Positions 1 to 9,640 of a DNA stretch of 64,000 bases are shown here, piece by piece. The stretch comes from an uncultured Marivita sp. (lineage in GTDB: Bacteria; Pseudomonadota; Alphaproteobacteria; Rhodobacterales; Rhodobacteraceae): positions 184,226 to 248,225 of the forward strand of contig NZ_CANKYW010000006.1 in NCBI RefSeq assembly GCF_947488135.1, in the 5' to 3' direction. A model generated the notes under the pieces. It was not told where the DNA came from. It ran no database searches and was given only the letters and a program-made list of their open reading frames with translations. The first letter of the stretch is position 1, and every line of letters begins with the position of its first letter. The position numbers and the translations under genes were made by a program.

Positions 1-1
1 G

Positions 2-409
2 GGCATCGAATTCATCGCCGATTTGCCGGATCGTCCGATCATGTTGCACGGGCTGGAAGCGCGTCTGGCGCAGGTCTTTGTTAACCTAATCACCAATGCG
101 ATCAGCTTTTGCGAAGATGGCGATGCCATCCGCCTTTGGGCGCGCCGCCGCGAGAACAGGGTCCTGATCGTGGTCGAGGACACTGGCCCGGGCATTCCGG
201 ACGAGGCCCTCACCAAGATCTTCAAACGGTTCTATTCGCAGCGCCCTGAAAACGATTTCGGCAACAACTCCGGTCTGGGCCTCGCGATTTCAAAGCAGAT
301 CGTCGAGGCGCATGGCGGCGTGATCTGGGCCGAGAATATCCGTCCGACCGAAGCGGATGCGACCTCCGAACCGCTAGGTGCGCGGTTCGTCGTCGGCTTG
401 CCTCTCTGA
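2..409 (+). CDS. chvG: Sensor histidine kinase, C-terminal part (ChvG-like), cut by window edge
   Basis: The reading frame is open from the left edge, so only the catalytic ATP-binding domain is present. Visible motifs are the N box (NLITNAISFC), the G1 box (DTGPGIP), an F box (FKRFY) and the G2 box (GLGLAISKQIVEAHGG). This is a HATPase_c domain. The call as ChvG, the inner-membrane kinase of the ChvG-ChvI acid/envelope-stress system, rests mainly on context: in alphaproteobacteria chvI-chvG directly precedes hprK, the EIIA gene and HPr, as here. The next gene starts 8 bases after the stop. The membrane and sensor portions lie outside the window. Confidence 0.85.
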   Translation, partial: GIEFIADLPDRPIMLHGLEARLAQVFVNLITNAISFCEDGDAIRLWARRRENRVLIVVEDTGPGIPDEALTKIFKRFYSQRPENDFGNNSGLGLAISKQIVEAHGGVIWAENIRPTEADATSEPLGARFVVGLPL

Positions 410-417
410 GCGTTGCC

Positions 418-858
418 ATGTCCGAAGACGGCGCGCTGACCCTTCACGCCACGGCGGTTGCGGTCGATGGTCAGGCCGTGCTGCTGAAAGGTGCCTCTGG
501 TTCGGGCAAATCCTCTCTCGCGCTCGAGATGATGGCACGGGGCGCGACGCTCGTCGCGGACGACCGGGTGATTTTGACCGGTGCCGCTGATAGTGTCGTC
601 CTGACTTGCCCGGAACCGCTTTGCGGATTGATCGAGGCGCGGGGTGTTGGCCTCCTGCATGCGCGATACCTGTCCCCCGCGAAGTTGTGCGTTGTGGTCG
701 ATATGGACCAAATCGAAACGGATAGGCTGCCCCCGGATCGGACGATCACATACCACGCACAAACATTTCCATTGCTTCACAATGTCGAGTCGCAGCATTT
801 CCCTGCCGCAATTCTGCAATATCTACGTGCGGAAGAAATTCGACGTCAGTCTTCCTGA
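418..858 (+). CDS. hprK: HPr kinase/phosphorylase, short alphaproteobacterial form
   Basis: The 146-residue protein matches the catalytic half of HPr kinase/phosphorylase. It phosphorylates, and may dephosphorylate, the regulatory serine of HPr. The Walker A loop GASGSGKS lies at residues 25-32, followed by a region with ADDRV and IEARGVG, the family's nucleotide- and HPr-binding signatures. It is about half the length of Gram-positive HprK because the N-terminal domain is absent, which is normal in alphaproteobacteria. It sits between the sensor kinase and rapZ, upstream of EIIA and HPr, so it probably acts in a regulatory rather than a sugar-transporting PTS. Confidence 0.92.
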   Translation: MSEDGALTLHATAVAVDGQAVLLKGASGSGKSSLALEMMARGATLVADDRVILTGAADSVVLTCPEPLCGLIEARGVGLLHARYLSPAKLCVVVDMDQIETDRLPPDRTITYHAQTFPLLHNVESQHFPAAILQYLRAEEIRRQSS

Positions 859-874
859 ATACGGAACAAAACGC

Positions 875-1798
875 ATGTCGATCCAACCGAACGGGAATCG
901 GGTTGTCCTCGTCTCCGGGCCGTCTGGCGCCGGGCGGTCGACTGCGATCAACGTGCTGGAGGACATGGGCTTCGAAGCGATTGACAACATTCCGTTGCGG
1001 ATGATCCCGCGCCTGTTCGATGGTGGCCCGATCGACCGACCGCTCGCATTGGGGATCGATGTGAGAAACCGCGACTTCTCTGCGGAAAGCCTGATCGAAT
1101 TGCATGCCGACCTGGTGGGCCGCATCGAAGGGAACGCGGTGCTCTTGTTTCTGGACAGCCGACCGGATGTTCTGTTGCGCCGCTATTCGGAAACGCGTCG
1201 TCGGCATCCCTTGGCGCAGGAGGAAACGCCGGAAATCGGGATCGCCCGCGAGATCGATCTGTTGCGGCCGGTCCTCGACCGCGCGGATATCGTGATCGAT
1301 ACGTCGTTGCTGTCGCCGCATGACCTCAAGGCCGAATTGCACAAATGGTTCGCCGATACGTCGTCACAGACGCTTTCCGTGGCGGTTCAGTCCTTTTCCT
1401 ACAAGCGCGGTATCCCGCACGGGGTCGATATGGTTTTCGATTGCCGGTTCCTGTCGAACCCGCATTGGCAGGATGACTTGCGGGACAAGACGGGACTTGC
1501 GGATGATGTCAGAGACCATGTGACATCGGATACCCGGTTCGGCCCTTTCGTCGATCGCATCACCAATATGCTGACATTTCTGCTTCCCGAGATGGAAGAG
1601 GAAGGCAAAACGCATCTTTCGATTGGCATCGGGTGTACCGGAGGGCAACACAGGTCGGTTGTCGTTACGGAAGAGATCGCGAGAACGCTTGCAGAGGACG
1701 GCTGGCGGGTGTCAATTGCGCACAAGGAACTGGCCCGACGGGGGATCGTGGCCGCCGGCAGCTCAGATCTGCCGGATCGCGAAAAGGTGGCAGAGTGA
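875..1798 (+). CDS. rapZ: RNase adapter protein RapZ / nucleotide-binding YvcJ family
   Basis: A 307-residue P-loop protein with Walker A GPSGAGRS at residues 15-22 and the conserved C-terminal segment GIGCTGGQHRSV. In enterobacteria RapZ delivers small RNAs for decay; in alphaproteobacteria the role is less defined but the gene stays beside hprK and PTS genes. I chose the ATG at 875 because it gives the usual family length and places the P-loop near the N terminus; an upstream in-frame ATG at 644 lies inside hprK. The stop overlaps the start of the next gene (GTGA), implying translational coupling. Confidence 0.93.
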   Translation: MSIQPNGNRVVLVSGPSGAGRSTAINVLEDMGFEAIDNIPLRMIPRLFDGGPIDRPLALGIDVRNRDFSAESLIELHADLVGRIEGNAVLLFLDSRPDVLLRRYSETRRRHPLAQEETPEIGIAREIDLLRPVLDRADIVIDTSLLSPHDLKAELHKWFADTSSQTLSVAVQSFSYKRGIPHGVDMVFDCRFLSNPHWQDDLRDKTGLADDVRDHVTSDTRFGPFVDRITNMLTFLLPEMEEEGKTHLSIGIGCTGGQHRSVVVTEEIARTLAEDGWRVSIAHKELARRGIVAAGSSDLPDREKVAE

Positions 1799-2196
1799 TT
1801 GGGATCGTGATCGTCGCTCACGGTGGTTTGGCGCATGAGTATCTTGCCGCCGTCGAACACGTCGTGGGCCATCAGCCCGGCATGGCTGCAGTGTCGATTG
1901 ATGCCGACCACAATCGCGACGCCAAGCAAAACGAAATTTGCACCTTGGCCGACGAGGTCGATACCGGCGACGGCGTGGTGATCGTGACCGATATGTTCGG
2001 AGGATCACCGTCGAACCTTAGCCTTCGGGCGTGCCAGCCGGAGAACCGCCGGATCGTGTACGGCGCCAACCTGCCGATGCTGATCAAACTTGCCAAAAGT
2101 CGGGATAAAACGGTGCCGGAAGCGGTGCGCGCCGCTTTGGATGCAGGCCGGAAATACATTGACAGCCAAGACATAACTCTTGATCAGAGCGCCTGA
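1795..2196 (+). CDS. PTS EIIA component, mannose (ManX) family
   Basis: A 133-residue EIIA-Man-type phosphocarrier. The GTG start at 1795 overlaps the rapZ stop by four bases; it puts the probable phospho-histidine at position 9 (VAHGG), as expected for the family, and the second signature DMFGGSP follows near residue 66. No membrane EIIB/EIIC partner is nearby, so the protein is probably part of the regulatory PTS with HPr, HprK and an EI encoded elsewhere, as is known in Rhizobiales and Rhodobacterales. Its regulatory target in this organism cannot be read from the sequence. Confidence 0.92.
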   Translation: MIGIVIVAHGGLAHEYLAAVEHVVGHQPGMAAVSIDADHNRDAKQNEICTLADEVDTGDGVVIVTDMFGGSPSNLSLRACQPENRRIVYGANLPMLIKLAKSRDKTVPEAVRAALDAGRKYIDSQDITLDQSA

Positions 2197-2223
2197 TCAC
2201 AAGGGTTAGGGAGGCCCGTCTAT

Positions 2224-2502
2224 ATGTCCGCCACGGCGCAGCGCGTTCTTGAAATCGTGAATGAGAAGGGATTGCACGCTCGGGCGTCGGCGAAACTGGT
2301 CGAGGTTGTCGAAGGTTTCGACGCAACGGCCGAAGTTCGCAAGGACGGGATGAGCGCCTCCGGCGACAGCATCATGGGGCTTTTGATGTTGGCAGCCTCC
2401 AAAGGAACCTCTATTGAGGTAGTCACCTCAGGGCCGGACGCAGAGGCCCTTGCCACCGCAATCGAGACATTGGTGGCTGATCGGTTTGGAGAAGGCAACT
2501 GA
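2224..2502 (+). CDS. ptsH: HPr phosphocarrier protein
   Basis: A 92-residue HPr. The EI-phosphorylated histidine is His18 in the motif NEKGLHARAS, and the HprK-target serine is Ser49 in SASGDSIMGLLML, so both regulatory sites are present. A strong ribosome site (GGGAGG) lies upstream of the ATG. It is the last member of the hprK-rapZ-EIIA-HPr run and, together with HprK, forms a complete seryl-phosphorylation switch encoded within about 2 kb. Confidence 0.96.
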   Translation: MSATAQRVLEIVNEKGLHARASAKLVEVVEGFDATAEVRKDGMSASGDSIMGLLMLAASKGTSIEVVTSGPDAEALATAIETLVADRFGEGN

Positions 2503-2550
2503 CCCTCGGGTCGGTATGGGCAACCGGAAAACAGGACGACATACCGCACT

Positions 2551-3432
2551 ATGGTTGATAGCTATCAGCATTCATCGACCGACGCGCGCCCTCTGGCGCC
2601 GGCAGAGGTGCCCTACGACAAGCGCAAGCTGAGCTACGCCAACACGTTCACCAACCCCTGGAAATCCAACACGATCCGCGCGATGGAATGGATGACCGGC
2701 AAGATCCCGTTGCTGCGTCTCGTGCGTCGTTTCGAACGGATGGGCCCCGCCGAAGGACAAGCCTTCTGGGGTCAGGCGCTTGGTCTGATGAAGATCGCCT
2801 TGGAAACGCCGCCGGAGCAGATCGCGCGCATTCCGAAGACCGGGCCGGTGATCGTCGTCGCGAACCATCCGCACGGTCTGGTCGACGGCATGATCCTTGC
2901 AGAGCTGATCGGGCGGGTGCGGACCGATTACAAGATCCTTACACGTTCGCTTCTCACGGGTGTGACCGAGATCGAGGAATTCATGATCCCGGTGCCTTTC
3001 CCGCACGAGGAAGATGCCCGCGAGCAAAGTCTCGAGATGCGCAGCCGGGCGATGAGCCATCTCAAAGGCGGCGGTGTGATCGCACTGTTCCCGTCGGGCG
3101 TCGTTGCATCGAGCGACAGTCTTTTCGGCCCGGCGATCGAACGGAACTGGAATCCATTTACGGCAAATCTGATCCAGAGGTCTGGCGCGACGGTCGTGCC
3201 GGTTTTCTTTCCTGGCCAAAACTCCCGGGCCTACCAGATCGCCAATCGCTTATCGGCGACGATCCGGCAGGGTTTGCTGATCCACGAGGTCATTCACGCC
3301 TGTGGCAAACCGCAGGCCCCGATTGTCGGCGAACCCATTCCCGCAGATGCGATCGAAGCCTACGCAGGACGCAGCCGCGATTTCGTGTCGAGCCTGCGGG
3401 AAACGACCATGGCTTTGGGGCAAAGATCCTAG
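2551..3432 (+). CDS. Lysophospholipid acyltransferase family protein
   Basis: A 293-residue PlsC-like acyltransferase. Near residue 108 it carries VVANHPHGLVDGMIL, the variant 'NHP-x-G-x-x-DG' catalytic block used by a subset of lysophospholipid acyltransferases instead of the classical H-x4-D; further on is FPSGVVASS, the position of the phosphate-binding motif. It probably acylates a phospholipid or lipid precursor at the inner membrane. It starts about 50 bases after ptsH and its stop overlaps the convergent hbd stop by four bases. The exact substrate is unknown. Confidence 0.85.
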   Translation: MVDSYQHSSTDARPLAPAEVPYDKRKLSYANTFTNPWKSNTIRAMEWMTGKIPLLRLVRRFERMGPAEGQAFWGQALGLMKIALETPPEQIARIPKTGPVIVVANHPHGLVDGMILAELIGRVRTDYKILTRSLLTGVTEIEEFMIPVPFPHEEDAREQSLEMRSRAMSHLKGGGVIALFPSGVVASSDSLFGPAIERNWNPFTANLIQRSGATVVPVFFPGQNSRAYQIANRLSATIRQGLLIHEVIHACGKPQAPIVGEPIPADAIEAYAGRSRDFVSSLRETTMALGQRS

Positions 3433-4304
3433 CGCGTCGGAACCGGGGTTTCGCCTCGGTAGTCATAGAATCCGCGCTGCGTTTTCCGGCCAAGCCACCC
3501 GGCCTCAACGTATTTCGTCAGCAGGGGACAGGGGCGATACTTGGTATCCGCCAAACCGTCGTGCAGCACGTTCATGATCGCGAGGCAGGTGTCGAGCCCG
3601 ATGAAATCGGCAAGTTCGAGCGGACCCATCGGGTGGTTCGCGCCAAGCTTCATCGACTGGTCGATGGAATTCACGTTTCCGACGCCTTCGTAAAGCGTAT
3701 ACACCGCCTCGTTGATCATCGGCATCAGGATGCGATTGACGATGAAGGCTGGGAAATCCTCGGCTGAGGCTGCCGTTTTGCCGAGCTTCTCAACCACGCC
3801 CAGACAGGTGTCATAGGTCTCCTTATCCGTGGCGATACCGCGGATCAGTTCCACGAGCTGCATGACCGGAACCGGATTCATGAAGTGGAAGCCCATGAAT
3901 TTTTCCGGCCGGTCCGTACGGCTCGCCAGACGCGTGATGGAGATGGACGAGGTGTTCGAGGTCAGGATCGTGTGGTCGGCGAGATGTGGCAGCAGGCTGT
4001 CGAAGATCTTTTGCTTGATCGTCTCTTCCTCGGTTGCCGCTTCGATGATGAGATCGGTCTTGGCGACCTGTGGCAGATCGTTCGTCGTGACGATGCGCGC
4101 CATTGCCTGATCCCGCGCGTCTTGGGTGATCTTGTCGCGGCTGACCTGCCGGTCCATGTTCCGCTCGATCAAGTCGACCGCGCGTTTCAGAGCGTCTTCG
4201 TTGATGTCGTTCAAGACGACGTCATAGCCCGCGAGCGCCATGACATGGGCAATGCCATTGCCCATCTGTCCCGCTCCGACAACTCCGATTGAATTGACCG
4301 TCAT
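3429..4304 (-). CDS. hbdA: 3-hydroxybutyryl-CoA dehydrogenase
   Basis: A 291-residue NAD(P)-dependent dehydrogenase that oxidises 3-hydroxyacyl-CoA or reduces acetoacetyl-CoA. The Rossmann motif GAGQMG is at residues 10-15, and GFHFMNPVPVM plus NRILMPMINEA mark the catalytic region and the C-terminal dimer domain. I chose the start at 4304 (MTVNSIG) because the GxGxxG motif then sits at the normal distance from the N terminus; ten extra upstream codons are possible. It is separated from etfBA only by the oppositely oriented DUF6473 gene, so it probably works with ETF in fatty-acid or butanoate metabolism. Confidence 0.94.
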   Translation of the reverse strand: MTVNSIGVVGAGQMGNGIAHVMALAGYDVVLNDINEDALKRAVDLIERNMDRQVSRDKITQDARDQAMARIVTTNDLPQVAKTDLIIEAATEEETIKQKIFDSLLPHLADHTILTSNTSSISITRLASRTDRPEKFMGFHFMNPVPVMQLVELIRGIATDKETYDTCLGVVEKLGKTAASAEDFPAFIVNRILMPMINEAVYTLYEGVGNVNSIDQSMKLGANHPMGPLELADFIGLDTCLAIMNVLHDGLADTKYRPCPLLTKYVEAGWLGRKTQRGFYDYRGETPVPTR

Positions 4305-4453
4305 GCATTTGCTCCGTTCGCTTCGCCGCAACAATGGCTGTTGGGGCAGGGCGCTGCAAGGTGGATCGGACGGTTCGGTCGAAATTTAACTTTAGCGTTT
4401 TGAGAACCGAATCGCCCCAATTTCGGTAGCGGGAAAAGAGAAGGGGTGGGGAT

Positions 4454-5272
4454 ATGGAGATTTCCTCAACGCGCGATCAAGCGATTGATTATGCGCCATG
4501 TCGATACAATGGGTCTCGCTTGTGGTTCAGGGGGCCGCGCAGGGCTTTGCGATCTCCCTACATCGCCTGTCTTGGCGGTTGCGGTGTCTACGGGCGCTAC
4601 CTTTCGCGGCCTTGGCCAACGTCGCTTGAGGGACGCACTGGGACAACCGTGGTCAATCTGGGGGTCGAGAACGCGGGGATCGATGCATATCTGAACGATC
4701 CGGGTGCTCTTCTGACCGCAGCGCATGCCCAGATTACGGTTGTTCAGCTGACCTGCACGCACAATACATCCAATCGTTTCTATTCGGTGCACCCGCGTCG
4801 GAATGACCGATTTCTCAAGGCGTCGGAGGCGCTGAAGTCGCTCTACCCGGAGATGGACTATACCGAAGTGCATTTCACGCGCCATTTGTTGGCCCGGCTT
4901 CATGCGATCTGCCCGGAGCGGTTCGCAATCGTCGCCGCCGAAGCGCGTGCTGCATGGCAAGCGCGGATGCGCACTTTGATCGCCCAGATGAACGGGACAG
5001 TTTTCTTGTTGTGGTTCGCACCATCGACCCTGTCCGAAATCGCGGATGATCCTGCGGCAGAGGAGCCCTTTCTGACACGCGGGGCGGTTCGCCCGCTGGA
5101 GCCGCATGTCCATTCACTGATCGAGGTGGTTCCACCCCAATGGCACGCTGGATGCGACGAAATGCATGTGCCGGCGATGGAATTGTCGCGGGCCGAACAC
5201 TTACCGGGCCCGGCGGCGCATGACGCGGTGGCTGCCGCCGTTTCCAGAGCAGTTGAAGGCGTCCTGACATGA
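4454..5272 (+). CDS. DUF6473 family protein
   Basis: A 272-residue protein that I recognise as the DUF6473 family of Rhodobacterales. The core has CLGGCGVYGRYLSRPW near residues 38-54, a glycine-rich turn like that of SGNH/GDSL hydrolases, and VNLGVENAGIDAYLND further on, consistent with an alpha/beta hydrolase-like fold. Its biochemical role is unknown. A purine-rich GAAGGGGTGGGG precedes the ATG. It lies divergently from hbd and convergently to etfA, whose terminator it shares. Confidence 0.8.
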   Translation: MEISSTRDQAIDYAPCRYNGSRLWFRGPRRALRSPYIACLGGCGVYGRYLSRPWPTSLEGRTGTTVVNLGVENAGIDAYLNDPGALLTAAHAQITVVQLTCTHNTSNRFYSVHPRRNDRFLKASEALKSLYPEMDYTEVHFTRHLLARLHAICPERFAIVAAEARAAWQARMRTLIAQMNGTVFLLWFAPSTLSEIADDPAAEEPFLTRGAVRPLEPHVHSLIEVVPPQWHAGCDEMHVPAMELSRAEHLPGPAAHDAVAAAVSRAVEGVLT

Positions 5273-5275
5273 AAA

Positions 5276-5300
5276 CGGCGCGCCCATTGGGGGCGCGCCG
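5276..5300. terminator. Bidirectional intrinsic terminator between DUF6473 gene and etfA
   Basis: A perfect 10-bp stem (CGGCGCGCCC / GGGCGCGCCG) closes a 5-base loop, ATTGG. It is followed by TCTTTGT on the + strand and TTTTC on the - strand. It lies 3 bases after the DUF6473 stop and 24 bases after the etfA stop, so it can serve both convergent genes. Confidence 0.85.
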
Positions 5301-5324
5301 GTCTTTGTCATTCTTAACTGACGT

Positions 5325-6254
5325 TTACCTCAGCTTTTCGGTCAATTCCGGGACGGCGTCGAACAGGTCGGCAACAAGGCCGTAATCCGCAACCTGGAAG
5401 ATCGGCGCTTCTTCGTCCTTGTTGATAGCGACGATGATCTTGCTGTCTTTCATGCCCGCAAGGTGCTGGATCGCACCCGAGATGCCGACGGCGATATAGA
5501 GATCGGGGGCAACGACCTTGCCGGTCTGGCCGACCTGCCAGTCGTTCGGCGCAAAGCCCGAGTCGACCGCGGCGCGCGAGGCACCGACGGCGGCACCGAG
5601 CGTATCGGCGAGCTTTTCGATCATCGCAAAATCGCTCTCGGACCCGACGCCACGGCCACCGGACACGACGACCCCGGCAGAGGTAAGTTCTGGGCGGTCG
5701 CTTTCGGCAACTTTATCCTCGACCCATTCGGAGAGGCCGGGGTTGTCGCCGGACGAGATCGTCTCAACTTCAGCCGAGCCACCTGTCGGTGCTGCGTCAA
5801 AGGTCGACGTCCGGAACGAAATGACCTTTGTGCCGTCCGAGGATTTCACGGTCTGGATCGCGTTGCCGGCGTAGATCGGGCGCTCGAACGTGTCGGCGTC
5901 CACCACGGCGGTCACGTCGGTGAGAACCATGACATCCAAAAGGGCTGCGACACGCGGCAGGATGTTCTTGGCATCCGTCGTCGCGGGCGCCACGATGTGC
6001 GAATAATCCCCGGCGAGCGATGCGATCAGGACCGAGACCGGTTCCGCGAGGCGGTGCCCGTAAAGGTCATCCTCGGCCAGCAAGACTTTCGACACGCCTT
6101 CGATTGTCGCGGCTTCGTCTGCCGCGGCTTTCGCGGAGGCGCCTGCGGCCAGAACCGTCACGTCGCCCAAGGCTTTCGCGGCGGTTACGGTCTTGGCGGT
6201 GGCGTCCATCGCCAGCGCGCCATCGGTGATTTCTGCAATCAGAAGTACAGCCAT
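5325..6254 (-). CDS. etfA: Electron transfer flavoprotein alpha subunit
   Basis: A 309-residue ETF alpha chain. It binds FAD and passes electrons from acyl-CoA dehydrogenases to ETF-ubiquinone oxidoreductase. The C-terminal FAD-domain signature is clear ([17 protein letters not shown] then [22 protein letters not shown]). The start codon directly abuts the etfB stop (TAAATG), so the two subunits are translationally coupled. An intrinsic terminator follows. Confidence 0.97.
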   Translation of the reverse strand: MAVLLIAEITDGALAMDATAKTVTAAKALGDVTVLAAGASAKAAADEAATIEGVSKVLLAEDDLYGHRLAEPVSVLIASLAGDYSHIVAPATTDAKNILPRVAALLDVMVLTDVTAVVDADTFERPIYAGNAIQTVKSSDGTKVISFRTSTFDAAPTGGSAEVETISSGDNPGLSEWVEDKVAESDRPELTSAGVVVSGGRGVGSESDFAMIEKLADTLGAAVGASRAAVDSGFAPNDWQVGQTGKVVAPDLYIAVGISGAIQHLAGMKDSKIIVAINKDEEAPIFQVADYGLVADLFDAVPELTEKLR

Positions 6255-7013
6255 TTACACAGCCCCCGCTTCTTTGAGTTTCGCCACAAGCTCGTCCACG
6301 GAACCAACCTTGATCCCGGCGGCACGCTCTTCCGGCTCGGACGTCTTCACGATCTCGAGGCGGGGGGCGACGTCGACGCCGTAATCGGCGGCTGTCTTTT
6401 CATCCAAAGGCTTCTTCTTGGCCTTCATGATGTTGGGCAGCGAAGCATAGCGCGGCTCGTTCAGGCGGAGGTCGGTCGAGATGATGGTCGGCATCTTGAC
6501 CTTGATGGTCTGCAAACCGCCATCGACCTCGCGGGTTACAACCGCATGATCGCCGTCGATATCGACGTTGTTGGCATACATCGCCTGGCTCCAGCCGAGC
6601 AGGGCCGAGAGCATCTGGCCGGTGGCGTTCATGTCATTGTCGATAGCCTGCTTGCCGCACAGAACCAAGCCCGGCTCTTCTTCCTTGACGATGGCGGCAA
6701 GGATCTTGGCCACGGCCAGCGGTTCGATGTCCTGATGCACATCCTCTGCTGCGACGACGAGGATCGCGCGATCCGCGCCCATCGCAAGTGCGGTGCGCAG
6801 GGTTTCCTGGCTTTGCTTGACGCCGATGCTGACCGCGACGATTTCGTCGGCCTTGCCCGCTTCCTTGAGGCGGATCGCCTCTTCTACGGCGATCTCGTCA
6901 AAGGGGTTCATGGACATTTTGACATTGGCGAGATCGACACCGGACCCGTCCGCTTTGACACGAACCTTCACGTTGTAGTCGATCACACGTTTGACAGGCA
7001 CAAGGACCTTCAT
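6255..7013 (-). CDS. etfB: Electron transfer flavoprotein beta subunit
   Basis: A 252-residue ETF beta chain, the AMP-binding partner of EtfA. It begins [20 protein letters not shown], as in other family members, and contains the ETF-beta signature region with [22 protein letters not shown] chose the ATG at 7013; a longer frame exists upstream, but the conserved N terminus starts here. First gene of an etfBA operon. Confidence 0.97.
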   Translation of the reverse strand: MKVLVPVKRVIDYNVKVRVKADGSGVDLANVKMSMNPFDEIAVEEAIRLKEAGKADEIVAVSIGVKQSQETLRTALAMGADRAILVVAAEDVHQDIEPLAVAKILAAIVKEEEPGLVLCGKQAIDNDMNATGQMLSALLGWSQAMYANNVDIDGDHAVVTREVDGGLQTIKVKMPTIISTDLRLNEPRYASLPNIMKAKKKPLDEKTAADYGVDVAPRLEIVKTSEPEERAAGIKVGSVDELVAKLKEAGAV

Positions 7014-7181
7014 AAGCGCGTTCCTCTCGTTTTTTATCGCAGACGGAGTTGCGATTCTGATATGTCTTCCCGGCAAGGGATAACGAACACCGGGCAGGGG
7101 AAACAGGGCAAAATCGTCACGTTAGCGCCAAAGGACGCCGCGTTTTTCGCCAATCTTGCCGCCGATTGTTCTGATGCAGCA

Positions 7182-8303
7182 TCATTCGCAAATGTTTTGC
7201 AGCGCGCGCCATTCCTGCGCGGTGAGGACCGGAACGCCTTCGAACCCCTCCGGCGTGGCATCCCGTGCTGCCTGAATGCGATCTCCCAAGGCGGGATGAC
7301 TCAGGAAATGAGCGACGAAGGGGCTTGCCTCTCCTCCGATCTCGCGGAACCGTTCGAACATTGTTGCCAAGGCCGAGGGCGCGATCTGCGCGTCGCGCAG
7401 GACAGCGTGGGCGAAGACATCGGCATCGGCTTCGGCCTCCTGACTGTACTGCGCTTCGATCAGGCGTTCCGCCAGCAAGAGAACCGCCGCGCCGCCGGCG
7501 AAGTCACCGAACAGCAGCCCGAGCACGCCCAGAGACCCGGCGGATCGCAGCGCGTGCCGCGTTGGATCGCGGCTGACCACATGGCCGATTTCATGCGCGA
7601 ACACGGCGGCGACCTCCTCGGGGGATTGCGCCTTCTCGATCAGGCCGCGAAAGAACACGATGTAGTTGCCGGGTAGAGCGAAGGCATTGATCATGCCGTG
7701 ATCCAGAACCGATACGGTGAGGCTTTGGCCTTCGGGAAGCGCATCTTGCAACCGCGCCTCCATCTTGGCGAGCGCCTCCACGCCTTCCGGGTTGTCGCAG
7801 AGTGGGACAGGGTTCAGCCCGGTCTGGTCGAGCGCACTGCGGATCTGATCCAGTGTGACCTCGCCCAAGGCGCGCTCACCGTCCGGTGGGATGAACCGCG
7901 CCAACTGGTTCGCCATGATCGGCACAAGGACGAAAATGATCAGCGCGACAGATGCAACTGCGGCAGCCGCCCAGCCAAGAAGAGGTCCACGTTTCGTAAC
8001 GGTCGGGCGTTTGGTCCGGTTGGGCAGGCGCGGAGCCAAGCCATCATCCGGCAAGAGAATGCGCTGCACCGGATCATCGGCGCGCTGGATGACCATCTGA
8101 TCGCCCCCGGCCTGATCCGGTATTTGTCTTATGTCCGCTAGTCGCCAGTGCAGCCTGGCTCCGGTGTCGGCCAAGCCGACCAGCGTTTGCGCCTCTTCGT
8201 CGATTGTCAGAGTGATCGTCGCGGGACGGGCGCGGGTGCCGTCGAAATAGGTTCCCGTCGCGGAGAACGGCTCTGGCACGCGGCCGATGCGAAGAACGGT
8301 CAT
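7182..8303 (-). CDS. M48 family metallopeptidase, membrane-anchored
   Basis: A 373-residue zinc protease. An N-terminal soluble domain (about 1-100) is followed by one membrane segment (about 107-132) and a peptidase domain with the zinc motif HEIGH at residues 237-241 and a third ligand in EAEAD (289-293). This resembles the BepA/HtpX-like family that degrades misfolded envelope proteins. The start overlaps the end of the DUF898 gene by four bases, so the two are probably co-translated. A similar arrangement with the peptidase behind a YjgN-type membrane protein is common in Rhodobacterales. Confidence 0.9.
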   Translation of the reverse strand: MTVLRIGRVPEPFSATGTYFDGTRARPATITLTIDEEAQTLVGLADTGARLHWRLADIRQIPDQAGGDQMVIQRADDPVQRILLPDDGLAPRLPNRTKRPTVTKRGPLLGWAAAAVASVALIIFVLVPIMANQLARFIPPDGERALGEVTLDQIRSALDQTGLNPVPLCDNPEGVEALAKMEARLQDALPEGQSLTVSVLDHGMINAFALPGNYIVFFRGLIEKAQSPEEVAAVFAHEIGHVVSRDPTRHALRSAGSLGVLGLLFGDFAGGAAVLLLAERLIEAQYSQEAEADADVFAHAVLRDAQIAPSALATMFERFREIGGEASPFVAHFLSHPALGDRIQAARDATPEGFEGVPVLTAQEWRALQNICE

Positions 8304-9640
8304 AGCGATGCCCCCACATCCAGAGCGTCGGCAAAGCCTTCAGCCTCTGCGAATTCATCGCGCGGGCGTTGTCTGATGTCGTCAATAGCGGCAGCGGGAT
8401 ACAAGGTGAGGGTGGAGAAATAGTGGCGGATCACCGGCAGCGTGACGAATACGTTGGTCAAAGCGCTCCACAGCAGGAAGATCGAAAAATAGATCATCAC
8501 GCTGATGGCGATAATCGCGTAGCGCCCCAACCCGGCGATCGGCGCGATCGTATCCTCAAGCCCCATTTCGGCCAGCATGTCGGCGGATTGGATCAGCAAC
8601 AGCAAGATCCCCAACAGGACCATCGGGATGAAAACAGCCGATGCTGCCAGCAGGCTTCCAAGCACGTAGATCATCATGACTCGGAACGCATTGGGCGCAA
8701 GATCTAAGCTGACGCCATTGATCGACTTCGTTTCCGTCAAACGCCGGAGCGTCTCAACCCGGTAGTGGAACAGTCCATAGAATCCGACAAACCCAGCGAT
8801 CACACAAAGGCCCGCGCCAACCGGGATATTCTCGGACAGGATCGCCGCGCCGCCAAGTAGGCCGATCCCGAGGGCGAGAAAGAGCGGTTTCATCGCCGGG
8901 TACAGCATCGTCCAGGTGCCGCCTTGCGTCATGCGCGCGGTCCCGAAAAACGTGCGGTCCACCTTGTACTTTTCAAGCCAGAACGTCATCCGCGGCAGCA
9001 AAAGGCCAGCGCTCAGAATTGTGACGAGCCAATGCACCACCGCGCGCCATGCATAGCCCCAGGCTCCGGGCTCAAGACCGAACCGCAGCCCGCGCCATCG
9101 CGTGCGGGCGAGGACATAGCGGCGCGCCCGGTATTGGGCGAAGAACCAGAGCGGGATGACGCCCACAAGGCTCGATACATAGGCGGCGAAGTTGTCCTGA
9201 AACAGCGAGAAGCTCGCGAACATCAAGACAAGGTTCACGACGCCGATATAGAAGGCCAGAACCACCACCGCGAACAGAAATCCGAGGAGTTTTTCGACCG
9301 GGTCGCCGACATATTCCAACGGATGGCCACCGGGCCGGATGGCCGACCAGTACCAGCGTCGCAAGCGGGTGCGCATCCAGAAGCGGTAAAAGCCCAATGT
9401 CAGCACGGTCAGGACGCCGGTTTTCAGGGCCAGCCAGAAAAGCGCGCTGCGATGACCGACGACGTCTGTGGTCAGCCTGTCCGGATCAGGTGAAGGTGTT
9501 GTCTCTGGGGAAGCCGCGTGGGGCCATACGTCCGGCGCTGGCGCGTTTTCCGGTCCATTCGCCGAGGTCTGTTTCCGTTCTGGTGCGTCCTGCCGGGTCG
9601 CGCCAGGTGAGGCCTTCTCCCAGGGTGAAGGTGGTTGCAT
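8300..9640 (-). CDS. YjgN/DUF898 family multi-pass membrane protein
   Basis: The recognisable region is a DUF898 integral membrane protein with several transmembrane segments. The family motif [20 protein letters not shown] marks its start, and [19 protein letters not shown] and [15 protein letters not shown] occur later. The start is uncertain: between the family domain and the ATG at 9640 I see no in-frame ATG, GTG or TTG, so the first 60 residues (rich in Pro, Ser and Ala) would overlap the 3' end of parC by 155 bases. Function is unknown; it is probably co-expressed with the overlapping M48 peptidase. Confidence 0.8.
   Translation of the reverse strand: MQPPSPWEKASPGATRQDAPERKQTSANGPENAPAPDVWPHAASPETTPSPDPDRLTTDVVGHRSALFWLALKTGVLTVLTLGFYRFWMRTRLRRWYWSAIRPGGHPLEYVGDPVEKLLGFLFAVVVLAFYIGVVNLVLMFASFSLFQDNFAAYVSSLVGVIPLWFFAQYRARRYVLARTRWRGLRFGLEPGAWGYAWRAVVHWLVTILSAGLLLPRMTFWLEKYKVDRTFFGTARMTQGGTWTMLYPAMKPLFLALGIGLLGGAAILSENIPVGAGLCVIAGFVGFYGLFHYRVETLRRLTETKSINGVSLDLAPNAFRVMMIYVLGSLLAASAVFIPMVLLGILLLLIQSADMLAEMGLEDTIAPIAGLGRYAIIAISVMIYFSIFLLWSALTNVFVTLPVIRHYFSTLTLYPAAAIDDIRQRPRDEFAEAEGFADALDVGASL

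Noticed and set aside
5463..7676. A 737-codon open frame on the + strand
   Set aside because: It runs antisense through etfA, etfB and the end of the M48 gene and shows no family motif; it is a consequence of high G+C codon use.
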